From Methanobacterium sp. UBA279 (GTDB lineage: Archaea > Methanobacteriota > Methanobacteria > Methanobacteriales > Methanobacteriaceae): 16,108 bases of DNA. A program made the position numbers and the translations under genes. Location of the stretch: assembly GCA_002502855.1 (NCBI GenBank), contig DAQK01000030.1, positions 1 to 16,108 on the forward strand. Reading direction: 5' to 3'. Of this stretch, positions 6,324-13,596 are shown in pieces. The notes beneath the pieces were generated by a model. That model was not told the DNA's origin. It did not search any database and worked only from the letters and a program-made list of their open reading frames with translations. Every line of letters starts with the position of its first letter. The first letter of the stretch is position 1.

Positions 6324-7711
6324 TCAATTTTTTCTTTTCATTATGAAATAACCATATATCGAAATGTAACAGAGAATAGCGAATATCAAAAAGGGTATCT
6401 TGCTGCCTTCAATGAAAAGAGTGTAGTTACTGGGATTTATACTGTCCTGTCCTATGAAGATATTCAAAAACAGCCAGGGTCACTTCCATCCCCATCATCT
6501 GGCCTGCCACTCTCATGGTATTTAATGTGGCGCTGGAAACACCGAGAAATTTATGTCCAACATAATCCACTGCGATCTGAGTACTTGAAGTGGCTGAAAG
6601 ACCGTACCCGGACCCGATAACTGCAAGGGCAACCACTATAAGTACAAAAGAAGTGTTTTCCCCTAAAAACAGGAATAAAGTTAATCCTACTCTGTTAATG
6701 CCATTCCCAGGGCTGCTATATGTCTGGGTCTCATGGATTCCATCAACTTACCCACTGATAGGGAGAATATGGCTATGAATATGGATTGAACACATAACAA
6801 CAGCCCTGATTCACCGGGACTCAGTCCCCTTATGTTCTGGAGGTATAAGGTTAATAGAAAGATGGTGAATATGCCCGGACCGTAATTTACCAGGGATGTT
6901 AAATTGTTGAGTATGTACACCCGGTCAAAAAGGAGTTCAGGATCTATCAATGGATTTTCCACCCTCCTCTGGAGCCAAACGAATATTACAACCCCCAACG
7001 GAACCGCCAATAAAGACTATAATCCCTGTGTTGCTTGTGATCTCTGAAAACCCGTAAATTATTCCAATCAGTGCCAGTGCAAAGACTACGGTGCTGCTTA
7101 TGCTGAACCTATCTTGTTCTGCCTCTGTCCATTCTCTCTTTAATTCAAAAACAGCTATGATAGCTGCTATGCCGAAGGGGATGGAGAAGAAGAAGATGGA
7201 CCTCCACCCGAAGAATCCAGTTAAAAATCCTCCCAAAACAGGTCCGATGGAAAGTCCAATATAGGCTACTGCCACGGTTAAAGATAAAGCCCATGCCTTC
7301 TCTTTTCCAGGGAAAGCAGATGCAATTAGAGAATAAACATTTCCAAATATCATCGACCCGCCCAGGGCCTGTAATATCCGGGATGCCAATAAAATATCTC
7401 CATTAGGTGCCAGGGCAGATATGAAGCTTGCCACTGTAAATATTATAACCCCATAGGCAATTACCCTCTTTTTACCATAGATATCGGCTATTTTACCGAA
7501 GAGGATTAAAAAGATACCAGTGAAAAGCAGATAGACCGTGGGAATCCAGCCTAAAAATATGGAGTTAAGTGCAAATTCTAGAGCGATTTGTGGCAGGGCT
7601 ATGGTTGATGGAAGAGCTTATGTAGGAAACCAAGAAACTGACCAGAACACTTAAAAGCAGGACATACTTTTCAGTTGATTCCAGAATCCCCGATTTTGTT
7701 GGGGTTTCCAT
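6324..7711 (-). pseudogene. MFS multidrug exporter (DHA2/EmrB-QacA type), four frameshifts
   Basis: This is a 14-helix-type drug/proton antiporter. From ATG 7711 (or in-frame ATG 7720) the minus strand gives METPTKSGILESTEKYVLLL, then breaks at a GG pair at 7604-7605 (one G restores INIALPQIALEF). The frame continues through FGKIADIYGKKRVIAYG (motif A), ASRILQALGGSM and a motif C-like GLSIGPVLGGFLTG. It breaks near 7009-7012, resumes at LAVPLGVVIFVWL, and breaks near 6692, where one missing base restores ALTGVGLTLFLF. It runs through GYGLSATSSTQIAVDYVG and breaks at five A at 6466-6470, where four restore VLNIFIGQDSINPSNY. The end is IMKRKN with TGA at 6324-6326. The reconstructed length of about 462 residues is normal for the family. 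Separate fragments of 69, 107 and 165 residues are not individual genes. Confidence 0.85.
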
Positions 7712-7776
7712 GGAATTCATATTACATAGTTTGTTTTGGATTGATATAAATGTTAGGAAGACTTATTTAAAAAATA

Positions 7777-7792
7777 AGGATATTTATATCCT
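7777..7792. promoter_or_regulatory. Inverted repeat overlapping the exporter's TATA box
   Basis: AGGATAT and ATATCCT are perfect 7-bp arms around two bases. Read on the minus strand the site contains gatataaata, a good TATA box about 65-70 bases before the exporter start. A repressor bound here would block TBP. A second TATA-like word (ttatatcaa, minus strand) lies nearer the start. Confidence 0.5.
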
Positions 7793-7861
7793 GTTTAAAT
7801 TTCCATTAAATGAAGTTGAAAAGTATAGGTATGCCATAATTCATCCGCCTATAGAACTATT

Positions 7862-8524
7862 TCATATCCAGAATATATCATCATCTAATCTTTCAATATG
7901 AATTAATTTGAGCTTTATAGGTCCATCTAAAGGATTTATATCTAGTGACTCAAAAATAGATCCTGATCCAGTATCGTCGACTAGTTCCGGGTGAATAAGC
8001 ACGTGGATTTCGTCTGTTAAACTTTCATGGATAAGAATACCGTTTAAGATACCACCACTATCCACTCGGATCGACTCTACCCTATATTCTTGATTTAACT
8101 TTTCCAGCGCCTCCCTCAAATCGACCTGATCTTCACCGGTGATGATATAATCAATATTTCTCTCCTCTAAAAAGTTTAAATACTCCTGAGGGGTGGATCT
8201 GGAACATAATACGATGATATCACGTAGATAAGGCATTTTAAAAAGTTCATTCCATATTCTGATCCGTCCCTTGCTGTCTGGAACAACTAAAAATGGCCTT
8301 GTATCTTCAAGATCCTTTTCACGATTTTTAAGAGCATCTAAATCAGCATCACGGGTTTCCCCGGGTTTCGCGTTGAATCCGATGAGTACTGTGTTGCTAC
8401 CCATGAGTACTGCATCGATATTCCACTTAGAAGCTAGTTCATAGTACAATTCAACATCGGCATTAAAACCGGTTATACGACCGTCCAGGCTTACTGCATT
8501 GTATAAAATAACGTATGGTAACAT
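7862..8524 (-). CDS. RibD C-terminal-type (dihydrofolate-reductase-fold) reductase
   Basis: An NAD(P)H-dependent reductase of 220 residues with the RibD_C fold. This fold is used by diaminohydroxyphosphoribosylaminopyrimidine reductases of riboflavin synthesis and by many uncharacterised relatives. The N-terminus YVILYNAVSLDGRITGF (about 4-20) is the substrate-loop signature. DAVLMGSNTVL (about 37-47) follows strand 2. IRVDSGGILNGILI with LTDEIHVLIHPEL (about 151-183) is the nucleotide-binding and dimer part. The start ATG at 8524 has GGAGAG about nine bases upstream. The frame is intact and the length is normal. It lies downstream of the methyltransferase remnant on the same strand. Whether it acts in riboflavin/F420 synthesis or on another substrate cannot be told; divergence from the classical signature favours a side role. 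Confidence 0.72.
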   Translation of the reverse strand: MLPYVILYNAVSLDGRITGFNADVELYYELASKWNIDAVLMGSNTVLIGFNAKPGETRDADLDALKNREKDLEDTRPFLVVPDSKGRIRIWNELFKMPYLRDIIVLCSRSTPQEYLNFLEERNIDYIITGEDQVDLREALEKLNQEYRVESIRVDSGGILNGILIHESLTDEIHVLIHPELVDDTGSGSIFESLDINPLDGPIKLKLIHIERLDDDIFWI

Positions 8525-8557
8525 TCAAATAACTCTCCTTCAATACATTGAAATATT

Positions 8558-8950
8558 CTAAAACTCAGCTATAACCAGCATTTCAAAGTTTTCTGTTGTT
8601 AAAGGGTGATCTCTGCTGAAATTTCTGGTTTCACAGCCCAGTATATCAATTTTAGAGAAGTTCAGGGATTTAAGAAGCCATGTAATCTCAGATGGTAGCG
8701 TTCGTTACACTGTAAAACCTTCACCTTACCATCATCTTCCTCCATTTCGAAGGTTGATATATCCCTAAAGGTCATAAGATCAAATGAATTATCCTTAGTA
8801 AGTCCATCCACCATATAAGAATCTATAAACTTCTGTGCTCAAATAAACATCTCTCGGTTTCGATCCTTATTATGACTGCGTCCAAAAATGAATCTTATGC
8901 CTTGAAAGGAACTGTTTATAATACTGTCAATTAGCTTTATGAGTAAAATA
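8558..8950 (-). pseudogene. C-terminal remnant of a class I SAM methyltransferase
   Basis: No long open frame exists here, but the minus strand still encodes protein-like sequence. From about 8920 it reads INSSFQGIRFIFGRSHNK and RNREMFI, then TGA at 8839-8841, then AQKFIDSYMVDGLTKDNSFD and LMTFRDISTFEMEEDDGK up to QCNERYH. A frameshift near 8700 moves to PSEITWLLKSLNFSKIDILG, CETRNFSRDHPL and ENFEMLVIAEF, ending with TAG at 8558-8560. The ERY..PSEITWLLKSL..F pattern and the final LVIAE are typical of the C-terminal half of SAM methyltransferases. The N-terminal half with the SAM-binding motif is missing: only about 15 bases lie between its readable part and the flavodoxin stop. Confidence 0.7.
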
Positions 8951-8964
8951 TAAATCTGCCAAAT

Positions 8965-9432
8965 CTAAAACAATTCACTAAATTCCTTGACCACTTCTTC
9001 TATTTTCTTATCCCTATGCTTATTCCAGATTATAATCCCCGTACCGACGATTTTTCCACCCTTAGACTCACATAATTTTTTCATCTGACCAATGGCCCGG
9101 GTACCACCTGTCCATTCGAAGCGTAATCCCTTGGTTACAAATAGCGCTACCTTCTTATTTTCAAGGGATGGTAACTGCTCCAGATATACTTGCATGGCTG
9201 GTGCCAGGCTGAATGCATGTACTGGAGAACCGAAAATTAAAGCATCATAACCAGCTACTTCGGGCGGATCTTCAAGCTGGATTTTGTCCTTGTTTTCCGG
9301 CCTATCTCCGCCCACTATGCTGACTCTTTTAATTTCAACATCGTTACCGGATTGGGTAAGTGCTTCCTGCAGCTTGGAAGCAACAGAATAGGTATTGTCA
9401 GTCTGTGAATGAACAATTATTCCTATCTTCAT
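8965..9432 (-). CDS. Flavodoxin-family protein
   Basis: A small cytoplasmic FMN protein of 155 residues, likely an electron carrier or an NAD(P)H-quinone-type oxidoreductase. The N-terminal strand MKIGIIVHSQTDNTYSVASK carries the phosphate-binding loop (SQTDNT, about 9-14). GYDALIFGSPVHAFS (about 61-75) is the second FMN loop, and KKVALFVTKGL (about 93-103) the third. The length matches short-chain flavodoxins. Start: ATG at 9432 with a GGGGG run about nine bases upstream. Intact. It is followed by the methyltransferase remnant and preceded by the GIN-domain lipoprotein, with a terminator hairpin between them, so it probably has its own transcript. Confidence 0.83.
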   Translation of the reverse strand: MKIGIIVHSQTDNTYSVASKLQEALTQSGNDVEIKRVSIVGGDRPENKDKIQLEDPPEVAGYDALIFGSPVHAFSLAPAMQVYLEQLPSLENKKVALFVTKGLRFEWTGGTRAIGQMKKLCESKGGKIVGTGIIIWNKHRDKKIEEVVKEFSELF

Positions 9433-9480
9433 AAAATAAACCCCCTTTTTATATTAAACCCTTTTTTAAAAAAATAGATA

Positions 9481-9501
9481 AAAGAAGAATATTTCTTCTT
9501 T
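9481..9501 (-). terminator. Hairpin plus T-run after the GIN-domain lipoprotein gene
   Basis: The perfect 9-bp arms aaagaagaa (9481-9489) and ttcttcttt (9493-9501) enclose a 3-base loop. On the minus strand the hairpin is followed after a few bases by seven T. It lies just past the lipoprotein stop at 9518 and before the flavodoxin start. It looks like a bacterial-style intrinsic terminator. Confidence 0.6.
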
Positions 9502-9517
9502 CTGGATTTATAGTATT

Positions 9518-10096
9518 CTAAGCTTTGCTCACTGATCCCCCGCCAGTGACTGTCTGTTGCACCTGAGGATTACCCTGATATTTTATAGAACCAGAACCAG
9601 TCACAGTCGCTACTAGTGTTTGCACTGCATTTACTAGGGCTTCACCTTCTCCAGTGACAGTTACGACGGCGTTTTGGGCGACTAAATCCTTGGCGTTGAC
9701 AGTTCCTTGTCCAGTGATAGTTATAGCTAGCTGTTCAACCTTACCGGTTGCGTTTATTATCCCTGGACCAGAAATGGTAAGGGCGGTTATATTCTTAACA
9801 GTGAGGTAGATCTTCACATCAGCGCTTGCTTTGCTTATTATTTCCAAACTAGGTCCTGTTTTTATAATTTCAAGGTTAGATTTATCACTATCGCTGCCTT
9901 CCACTTTAATAGATTCATTATTTCCCTGTTCTATAATTATTGTACCGGGGCCAGTTAGAGAAGCTGCTGTTACTCCTTGAACATCCGGTGGATTATTTCC
10001 ATTGGTACCAGACCCAGTCCATGGAATGGTGCAGCCCGATATTGCCACTATTACACAAAACAACACTCCTATTATTGCATAGTATCTGTTCTTCAT
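9518..10096 (-). CDS. Lipoprotein with GIN (DUF2807) beta-repeat domain
   Basis: A secreted lipid-anchored protein of 192 residues. Residues 1-21 are a lipoprotein signal with a hydrophobic core and lipobox ISGC, placing the modified Cys at residue 22. A Gly/Asn/Pro-rich linker (about 26-40) follows. The rest is repeats of about 20 residues, each starting near a TGxG or SGPG turn: LTGPGTIII, ISGPGIINATG, ITGQGTVNAKD, VTGEGEALVNA, VTGSGSIKYQG, VTGGGSVSK. This is the pattern of the GIN/DUF2807 head domain, a small beta-solenoid known mainly from Bacteroidetes surface proteins. Function is unknown; binding at the cell surface is a guess. The start ATG at 10096 has a strong AGGAGG upstream. A TATA box lies at 10144-10154 on the minus strand. 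Intact. Confidence 0.82.
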   Translation of the reverse strand: MKNRYYAIIGVLFCVIVAISGCTIPWTGSGTNGNNPPDVQGVTAASLTGPGTIIIEQGNNESIKVEGSDSDKSNLEIIKTGPSLEIISKASADVKIYLTVKNITALTISGPGIINATGKVEQLAITITGQGTVNAKDLVAQNAVVTVTGEGEALVNAVQTLVATVTGSGSIKYQGNPQVQQTVTGGGSVSKA

Positions 10097-10143
10097 AATA
10101 TCCCTCCTTGGAAATAGTTAGACCGTCAGTGATAAAAATTTTT

Positions 10144-10154
10144 CTATATAAATT
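10144..10154 (-). promoter_or_regulatory. TATA box of the lipoprotein gene
   Basis: On the minus strand the stretch reads aatttatatag. It is centred about 53 bases before the ATG at 10096, which would give a leader of roughly 25-30 bases containing the AGGAGG. Confidence 0.5.
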
Positions 10155-10160
10155 AATATT

Positions 10161-10465
10161 CTAAATTTTCTTCATCTTTAAAACTTCAAACAGAGGATTA
10201 TCAGTTATCCATGCCCTTAAAACATCGTTGAAAAGTTTTGGTTTCTCCATATTCCACATGTGCCCCACTTTCCTGGCTACTGCCCCTTTTGAATTTGGGA
10301 TTACATTCAGTAGTTCATCAGCCGATTCTTTTATGATCCGATAATCTTTCTCACCAAACATCACCAGCACAGGCGTGCTCACCTTTTCAAGTCGAGAATC
10401 AAGTAGTTAAACAAAGGATATTGCATCCATAGAATTAAGTTCAGGGCTTGTGAAATGAAGTTCAT
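10161..10465 (-). pseudogene. Alpha/beta-hydrolase, C-terminal remnant
   Basis: The last 73 residues are clear: VSTPVLVMFGEKDYRI carries the strand and Asp region of the hydrolase triad (GEKD), and VARKVGHMWNMEKPKLFNDVL carries the catalytic His (GH) and the usual ending. The front is damaged. In the same frame, codons continue upstream as DSRLEK to a TAA. In a second frame an ATG at 10465 gives MNFISQALNLILWMQYPLFN and ends DLKR at the CC pair 10382-10383; one more base there would join DLKR to VSTPVL. Which frame is original I cannot decide. The nucleophile Ser part is not found in the following 200 bases, so the gene is 5'-truncated. A small GTG-started protein from 10382 is unlikely to fold by itself. 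Confidence 0.65.
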
Positions 10466-10582
10466 TTCTTCTCCGCACCATTCTGTGCATGTTCAAATGG
10501 AATCCTCTTCATGCCCCGCCCCATAGGTGTAGATTAACAATACAAATCATTAAAATCTTTCAATTCGTATTACATTAGAAAA
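10466..10582. other. Non-coding stretch before cfbD
   Basis: Between the hydrolase remnant and the cfbD promoter I see only short broken frames. They may be further decayed hydrolase sequence. No RNA gene or repeat was recognised. Confidence 0.4.
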
Positions 10583-10593
10583 CTTATATATAG
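10583..10593 (+). promoter_or_regulatory. TATA box of cfbD
   Basis: The stretch cttatatatag lies about 105 bases before the cfbD start. Transcription would begin near 10613, giving a leader of about 80 bases, longer than those of the neighbouring genes. Confidence 0.55.
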
Positions 10594-10683
10594 TTATCGG
10601 TAAATAACCATTAAGTTTCATAGTTGAACTTTAAATAAGAATGCAAACAATCAATAATCAAATCCGAAAAAATGAATTTTAAC

Positions 10684-10690
10684 TAGGTGA
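10684..10690 (+). promoter_or_regulatory. Ribosome binding site fixing the TTG start of cfbD
   Basis: The stretch taggtga contains GGTGA, complementary to the 16S rRNA tail, and ends four bases before the TTG at 10695. It supports TTG as the true start. Confidence 0.65.
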
Positions 10691-10694
10691 AACT

Positions 10695-11780
10695 TTGCAT
10701 CCCAGACCAAGCCCCATAGCAGCTGCACTTTACACTTTACGCGATTTAAACGCCGATGTAATCATATTACACGGACCGCATGGATGTTGCTTCCGTACAG
10801 GCCGTCTCCTGGAAAATGACGGTGTACGGGTGGTGACCACTGCCATGTCTGAAAACGACTTCATATTCGGTGCATCAGAGAAACTGGAGGAAACCCTCCA
10901 GAAAGTGGATTCCATGTTCTCACCCAAGTTAGTAGGGATAGTGGGAACCTGTGCCAGTATGATCATAGGAGAAGACCTGAAAGAAGCCGTGGAAAATGTA
11001 GATACCAAAGCCCAGGTACTGGCTATTGAATCACACGGCGGACTAAGTGAAGGGGACAACACTGAAGGAGCTATAGCTGTCCTTGATGCAGCGGCAGAGG
11101 AAGGGATCATATCAAGCGAAGAAAGAGACAGACAGACAAAGATGCTTAAAAAGGCCACTGAAATTGAGAAAACCAGGGGGATGGCCCAGGGAGAGTATAT
11201 CCAGCCTTCCTATGGAGACCTCAAGGAAAAGGTGGGTAAAATTCTCCTTTCCAGTATAGAAAGGGGAGATAAAGTTGCCCTGGTTTTAAATTCTAAAAAG
11301 GAAACTTCCTACCTATTTGCCGACCTTTTGAAATTACCTTTTAAGAAATTTAATAAAAATAACCCCCCTACGATAATTGCCAACCTCGATGAGAATGTGG
11401 GCCTCCCCCGCATAAGACAGCACACCCGTAATATCCAGGAAGAACTGGAAAAAGAAGATATCCGGGTAGACCATATAACCGGCGGTTTAGATGAGTATCC
11501 TCAGACTGGAGAAAAAGCTGCCGAGTTATTAAAGGACGGATCCTTTGACTTAGTAGTAGTTGCCGGAGTACCACATGCTCTCCCCATTGAAACCGTTCCC
11601 GGAGTTAGTATAGCAGTTACTGACGGCCCACGTCTGGTGGAACCCCTGAAAAAATTGGGATACGATTACGTGGTCACCGAGTTAGACGCCCATGCCAAAA
11701 CCCTGGGCACATCAGAAGTTGTCCCCTCCGATTTTGGACTGGTTTTAAGAGAATTGATGAACCAAGAAATACTAATTTAA
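10695..11780 (+). CDS. cfbD: Ni-sirohydrochlorin a,c-diamide reductive cyclase, catalytic subunit
   Basis: CfbD is the NifD-like subunit that, with the NifH-like CfbC, performs the ATP-dependent six-electron reduction and gamma-lactam ring closure that turns Ni-sirohydrochlorin a,c-diamide into 15,17(3)-seco-F430-17(3)-acid. This is the penultimate step to coenzyme F430 of methyl-coenzyme M reductase. The 361-residue protein starts HPRPSPIAAALYTLRDL, and GPHGCCFRTGRLLE carries Cys31 and Cys32. GIVGTCASMIIGEDL carries Cys86, the likely cluster ligand set. The C-terminal half (LVVVAGVPHALPIE) is the second Rossmann-like domain. The start is TTG at 10695 with GGTGA just upstream. cfbC is not in the window, so the genes are unlinked here. 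Intact, normal length, methanogen-specific. Confidence 0.92.
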   Translation: MHPRPSPIAAALYTLRDLNADVIILHGPHGCCFRTGRLLENDGVRVVTTAMSENDFIFGASEKLEETLQKVDSMFSPKLVGIVGTCASMIIGEDLKEAVENVDTKAQVLAIESHGGLSEGDNTEGAIAVLDAAAEEGIISSEERDRQTKMLKKATEIEKTRGMAQGEYIQPSYGDLKEKVGKILLSSIERGDKVALVLNSKKETSYLFADLLKLPFKKFNKNNPPTIIANLDENVGLPRIRQHTRNIQEELEKEDIRVDHITGGLDEYPQTGEKAAELLKDGSFDLVVVAGVPHALPIETVPGVSIAVTDGPRLVEPLKKLGYDYVVTELDAHAKTLGTSEVVPSDFGLVLRELMNQEILI

Positions 11781-11785
11781 TAAAC

Positions 11786-11826
11786 GTTTATATTAATCAA
11801 AAATTAAGAATTAAATTATAAGGTGA
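11786..11826 (+). promoter_or_regulatory. TATA box and RBS of the nucleotidyltransferase gene
   Basis: The TATA box gtttatatta is at 11786-11795. AGGTGA at 11821-11826 lies four bases before the ATG at 11831. The leader would be about 15 bases. It lies only six bases after the cfbD stop, yet points to separate transcription. Confidence 0.55.
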
Positions 11827-11830
11827 TATT

Positions 11831-12838
11831 ATGACCAAAACAGTGGGTTTAATTCTTTGCGGAGGATTTGGAAAGAGATTAAGACCTCTTACAGAAAAAA
11901 TTCCTAAACCCTTAGTTGAAATTAAAGATAACTACACAATACTGGATAAGCAACTTTTCGACTTCAAAAGCGCCGGTGTTGACAAGGCAATCCTTTTAAC
12001 CGGATTTCTGGGTGAAAAAATAGAGGAAAGGTACGGAGATAGCTACATGGGAGTGGATGTTGAATACATCCAGGAAGATAAACCCCTCGGTACTTTAAAC
12101 GCGATCAGACTTGGAATGGAGAGTTTAAAAAATAATGAGCAATCCGTTATCAGGAACGGGGATGTGGTGGCTGATTTAAACATAAAGAAGATGATTGAAC
12201 AGGGTAAAAAATCAGACTATCCCTTATCCATATTCATAACCAAAATGGTCTCCCCCTACGGAATAGTGGAAGTAAGCGGGGACAGATTAGTTTCATTTAA
12301 AGAAAAACCCGTCCTGGACTACTATATCAACGGAGGAGTGTATTTTTCCCAGGGGGAAATAGACTTCGGGGAATTTGATGTGGGAGATATTGAAAAAACC
12401 GTCTTTCCCATGCTGGCCAAGGAAAACAAACTCGGTTACTACAAGGAAGACGGGCTGTTCTGGATGGCCATAGACACCACCAAGGAACTGGAAGAAATAC
12501 GGAAAGAATATAAAAACCGGGAGGACAAGCCATGGGGATACGAAAAAATACTGATCCACACGGATAAATACCTCACCAAGGAACTGTTCCTGAAAGAAGG
12601 CTTCCAAACATCCTTTCATTACCATACTCAGAAGGATGAAACCATGTACATCGTCAGCGGCGCTGGTTACATAGAATTTGAGGACCGTAAAGATTATTTC
12701 GGTAAAAATGACACCATCCGCATTAAACCCCATGAAAAACACTCCATCGTAGCTATGGAAAATACCGTACTCCATGAAGTTTCCACCCCCCACCTGGACG
12801 ACACTGAAAGGGTTAAAGATTTCTATGAAACCAGATAG
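11831..12838 (+). CDS. Sugar-1-phosphate nucleotidyltransferase fused to a cupin domain
   Basis: Residues 1-220 are a sugar nucleotidyltransferase that makes an NDP-sugar from NTP and sugar-1-phosphate. GGFGKRLRPLT (11-21) is the nucleotide loop, PKPL (25-28) carries the sugar/phosphate Lys, and NGD (109-111) the metal Asp. Residues 230-335 form a cupin of the mannose-6-phosphate isomerase type II kind: SFHYHTQKDETMYIVSG (261-277) has the metal ligands His263, His265 and Glu270, and PHEKHSI the later His. The order matches bifunctional GDP-mannose pyrophosphorylase/phosphomannose isomerase, but at 335 residues it is much shorter than the usual ~450-480. The sugar may be mannose, heptose or another, for glycan or cell-wall precursors in the cytoplasm. 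Start: ATG after AGGTGA. Intact. Confidence 0.82.
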   Translation: MTKTVGLILCGGFGKRLRPLTEKIPKPLVEIKDNYTILDKQLFDFKSAGVDKAILLTGFLGEKIEERYGDSYMGVDVEYIQEDKPLGTLNAIRLGMESLKNNEQSVIRNGDVVADLNIKKMIEQGKKSDYPLSIFITKMVSPYGIVEVSGDRLVSFKEKPVLDYYINGGVYFSQGEIDFGEFDVGDIEKTVFPMLAKENKLGYYKEDGLFWMAIDTTKELEEIRKEYKNREDKPWGYEKILIHTDKYLTKELFLKEGFQTSFHYHTQKDETMYIVSGAGYIEFEDRKDYFGKNDTIRIKPHEKHSIVAMENTVLHEVSTPHLDDTERVKDFYETR

Positions 12839-12866
12839 ACAGCCTCTATTTACCACAAAAACATCT

Positions 12867-12877
12867 ATTTATATTTT
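12867..12877 (+). promoter_or_regulatory. TATA box of hisH
   Basis: The stretch atttatatttt lies about 44 bases before the hisH ATG. The start would fall near 12897, giving a leader of under 20 bases without a strong Shine-Dalgarno sequence. Confidence 0.5.
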
Positions 12878-12915
12878 TTATTTTGAAAACAAAAATTTAA
12901 AGAGAAAATTCAATT

Positions 12916-13527
12916 ATGATAACCATTATAGATTATGGATCCGGAAATCTGAAGAGCATCAAGAACGGCTTCACCAAAATTGGTGTGGAAACCAGGGTAA
13001 CTAACGATCTAAATGACCTGCGGAAAGCTGAAGCACTGGTTCTGCCCGGAGTGGGTGCCTTTGGACACACCATGAACAACCTGCGGAAGTATGGAAACAC
13101 CATCCACGAACATGTAGACAGTGGAGAGCCATTTTTAGGAATCTGCATGGGTTTACAGGTTTTATTCACCCGGAGCCAGGAAAGCGAAGGCGTTGAAGGT
13201 TTGAACATATTTGAAGGGGAAGTTAAAAAATTCCCAGACTCCTTAATTAATGAAGGGTTTAAAATACCCCATATGGGATGGAATAACTTACAGATTAAAC
13301 GTCCCTGTCCAATTTTAAAGGATATAAAAGACGATTATATGTACTTCGTACACTCCTACTATGTGTCGCCTTCTGACGAAAATATAATCGCTGCCACCAC
13401 TGATTATGGTGTGGAAGTCCCTGCCGTAATCTGTAAAGACCAGGTATTCGCCACCCAGTTCCACCCGGAAAAGAGCGGGCAGATTGGGCTTAAGATTTTG
13501 GAAAATTTTGTGGAACTTATTGAATAA
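12916..13527 (+). CDS. hisH: Imidazole glycerol phosphate synthase, glutaminase subunit HisH
   Basis: HisH is the class I glutamine amidotransferase subunit of IGP synthase. It releases ammonia from glutamine and passes it to HisF, which makes imidazole glycerol phosphate and AICAR from PRFAR in histidine synthesis. The 203-residue length is normal. IIDYGSGNLKSI (4-15) is the N-terminal signature. PGVGAFG (44-50) forms the oxyanion region, GICMGLQ has the nucleophile Cys77, and FHPEKSG has His183 and Glu185, so the triad is complete. HMGWN is the HisF-facing loop. No other his gene is in the window, so the pathway genes are scattered. The start ATG at 12916 is the only one that keeps the conserved N-terminus. 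Confidence 0.95.
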   Translation: MITIIDYGSGNLKSIKNGFTKIGVETRVTNDLNDLRKAEALVLPGVGAFGHTMNNLRKYGNTIHEHVDSGEPFLGICMGLQVLFTRSQESEGVEGLNIFEGEVKKFPDSLINEGFKIPHMGWNNLQIKRPCPILKDIKDDYMYFVHSYYVSPSDENIIAATTDYGVEVPAVICKDQVFATQFHPEKSGQIGLKILENFVELIE

Positions 13528-13533
13528 TAAAAA

Positions 13534-13545
13534 TTTATATATAAG
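13534..13545 (+). promoter_or_regulatory. TATA box of the AIR-synthase-like gene
   Basis: The stretch tttatatataag follows the hisH stop by six bases. Its expected start near 13565 gives a leader of about 30 bases that includes GAGGGG at 13585-13590. Confidence 0.6.
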
Positions 13546-13596
13546 TATTATCAAATAGGAACTTGGCAAAGAAAACATTTCAAAGAGGGGTTAACC

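Noticed and set aside
6312..6620. A 102-residue + strand open frame
   Set aside because: It lies opposite the end of the exporter, whose minus-strand frame matches MFS sequence; the + product resembles no protein.
7710..7901. A 63-residue + strand open frame between the exporter and the reductase
   Set aside because: Its composition is that of AT-rich intergenic DNA and it runs into the reductase gene on the other strand; the space is better read as the exporter promoter.
10730..11158. A 142-residue minus-strand open frame rich in Ser
   Set aside because: It is the complement of cfbD and shows the Ser-rich composition of an antisense frame.
12293..12856. A 187-residue minus-strand open frame rich in Phe and Val
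   Set aside because: It is the complement of the nucleotidyltransferase-cupin gene, which has clear motifs on the + strand.
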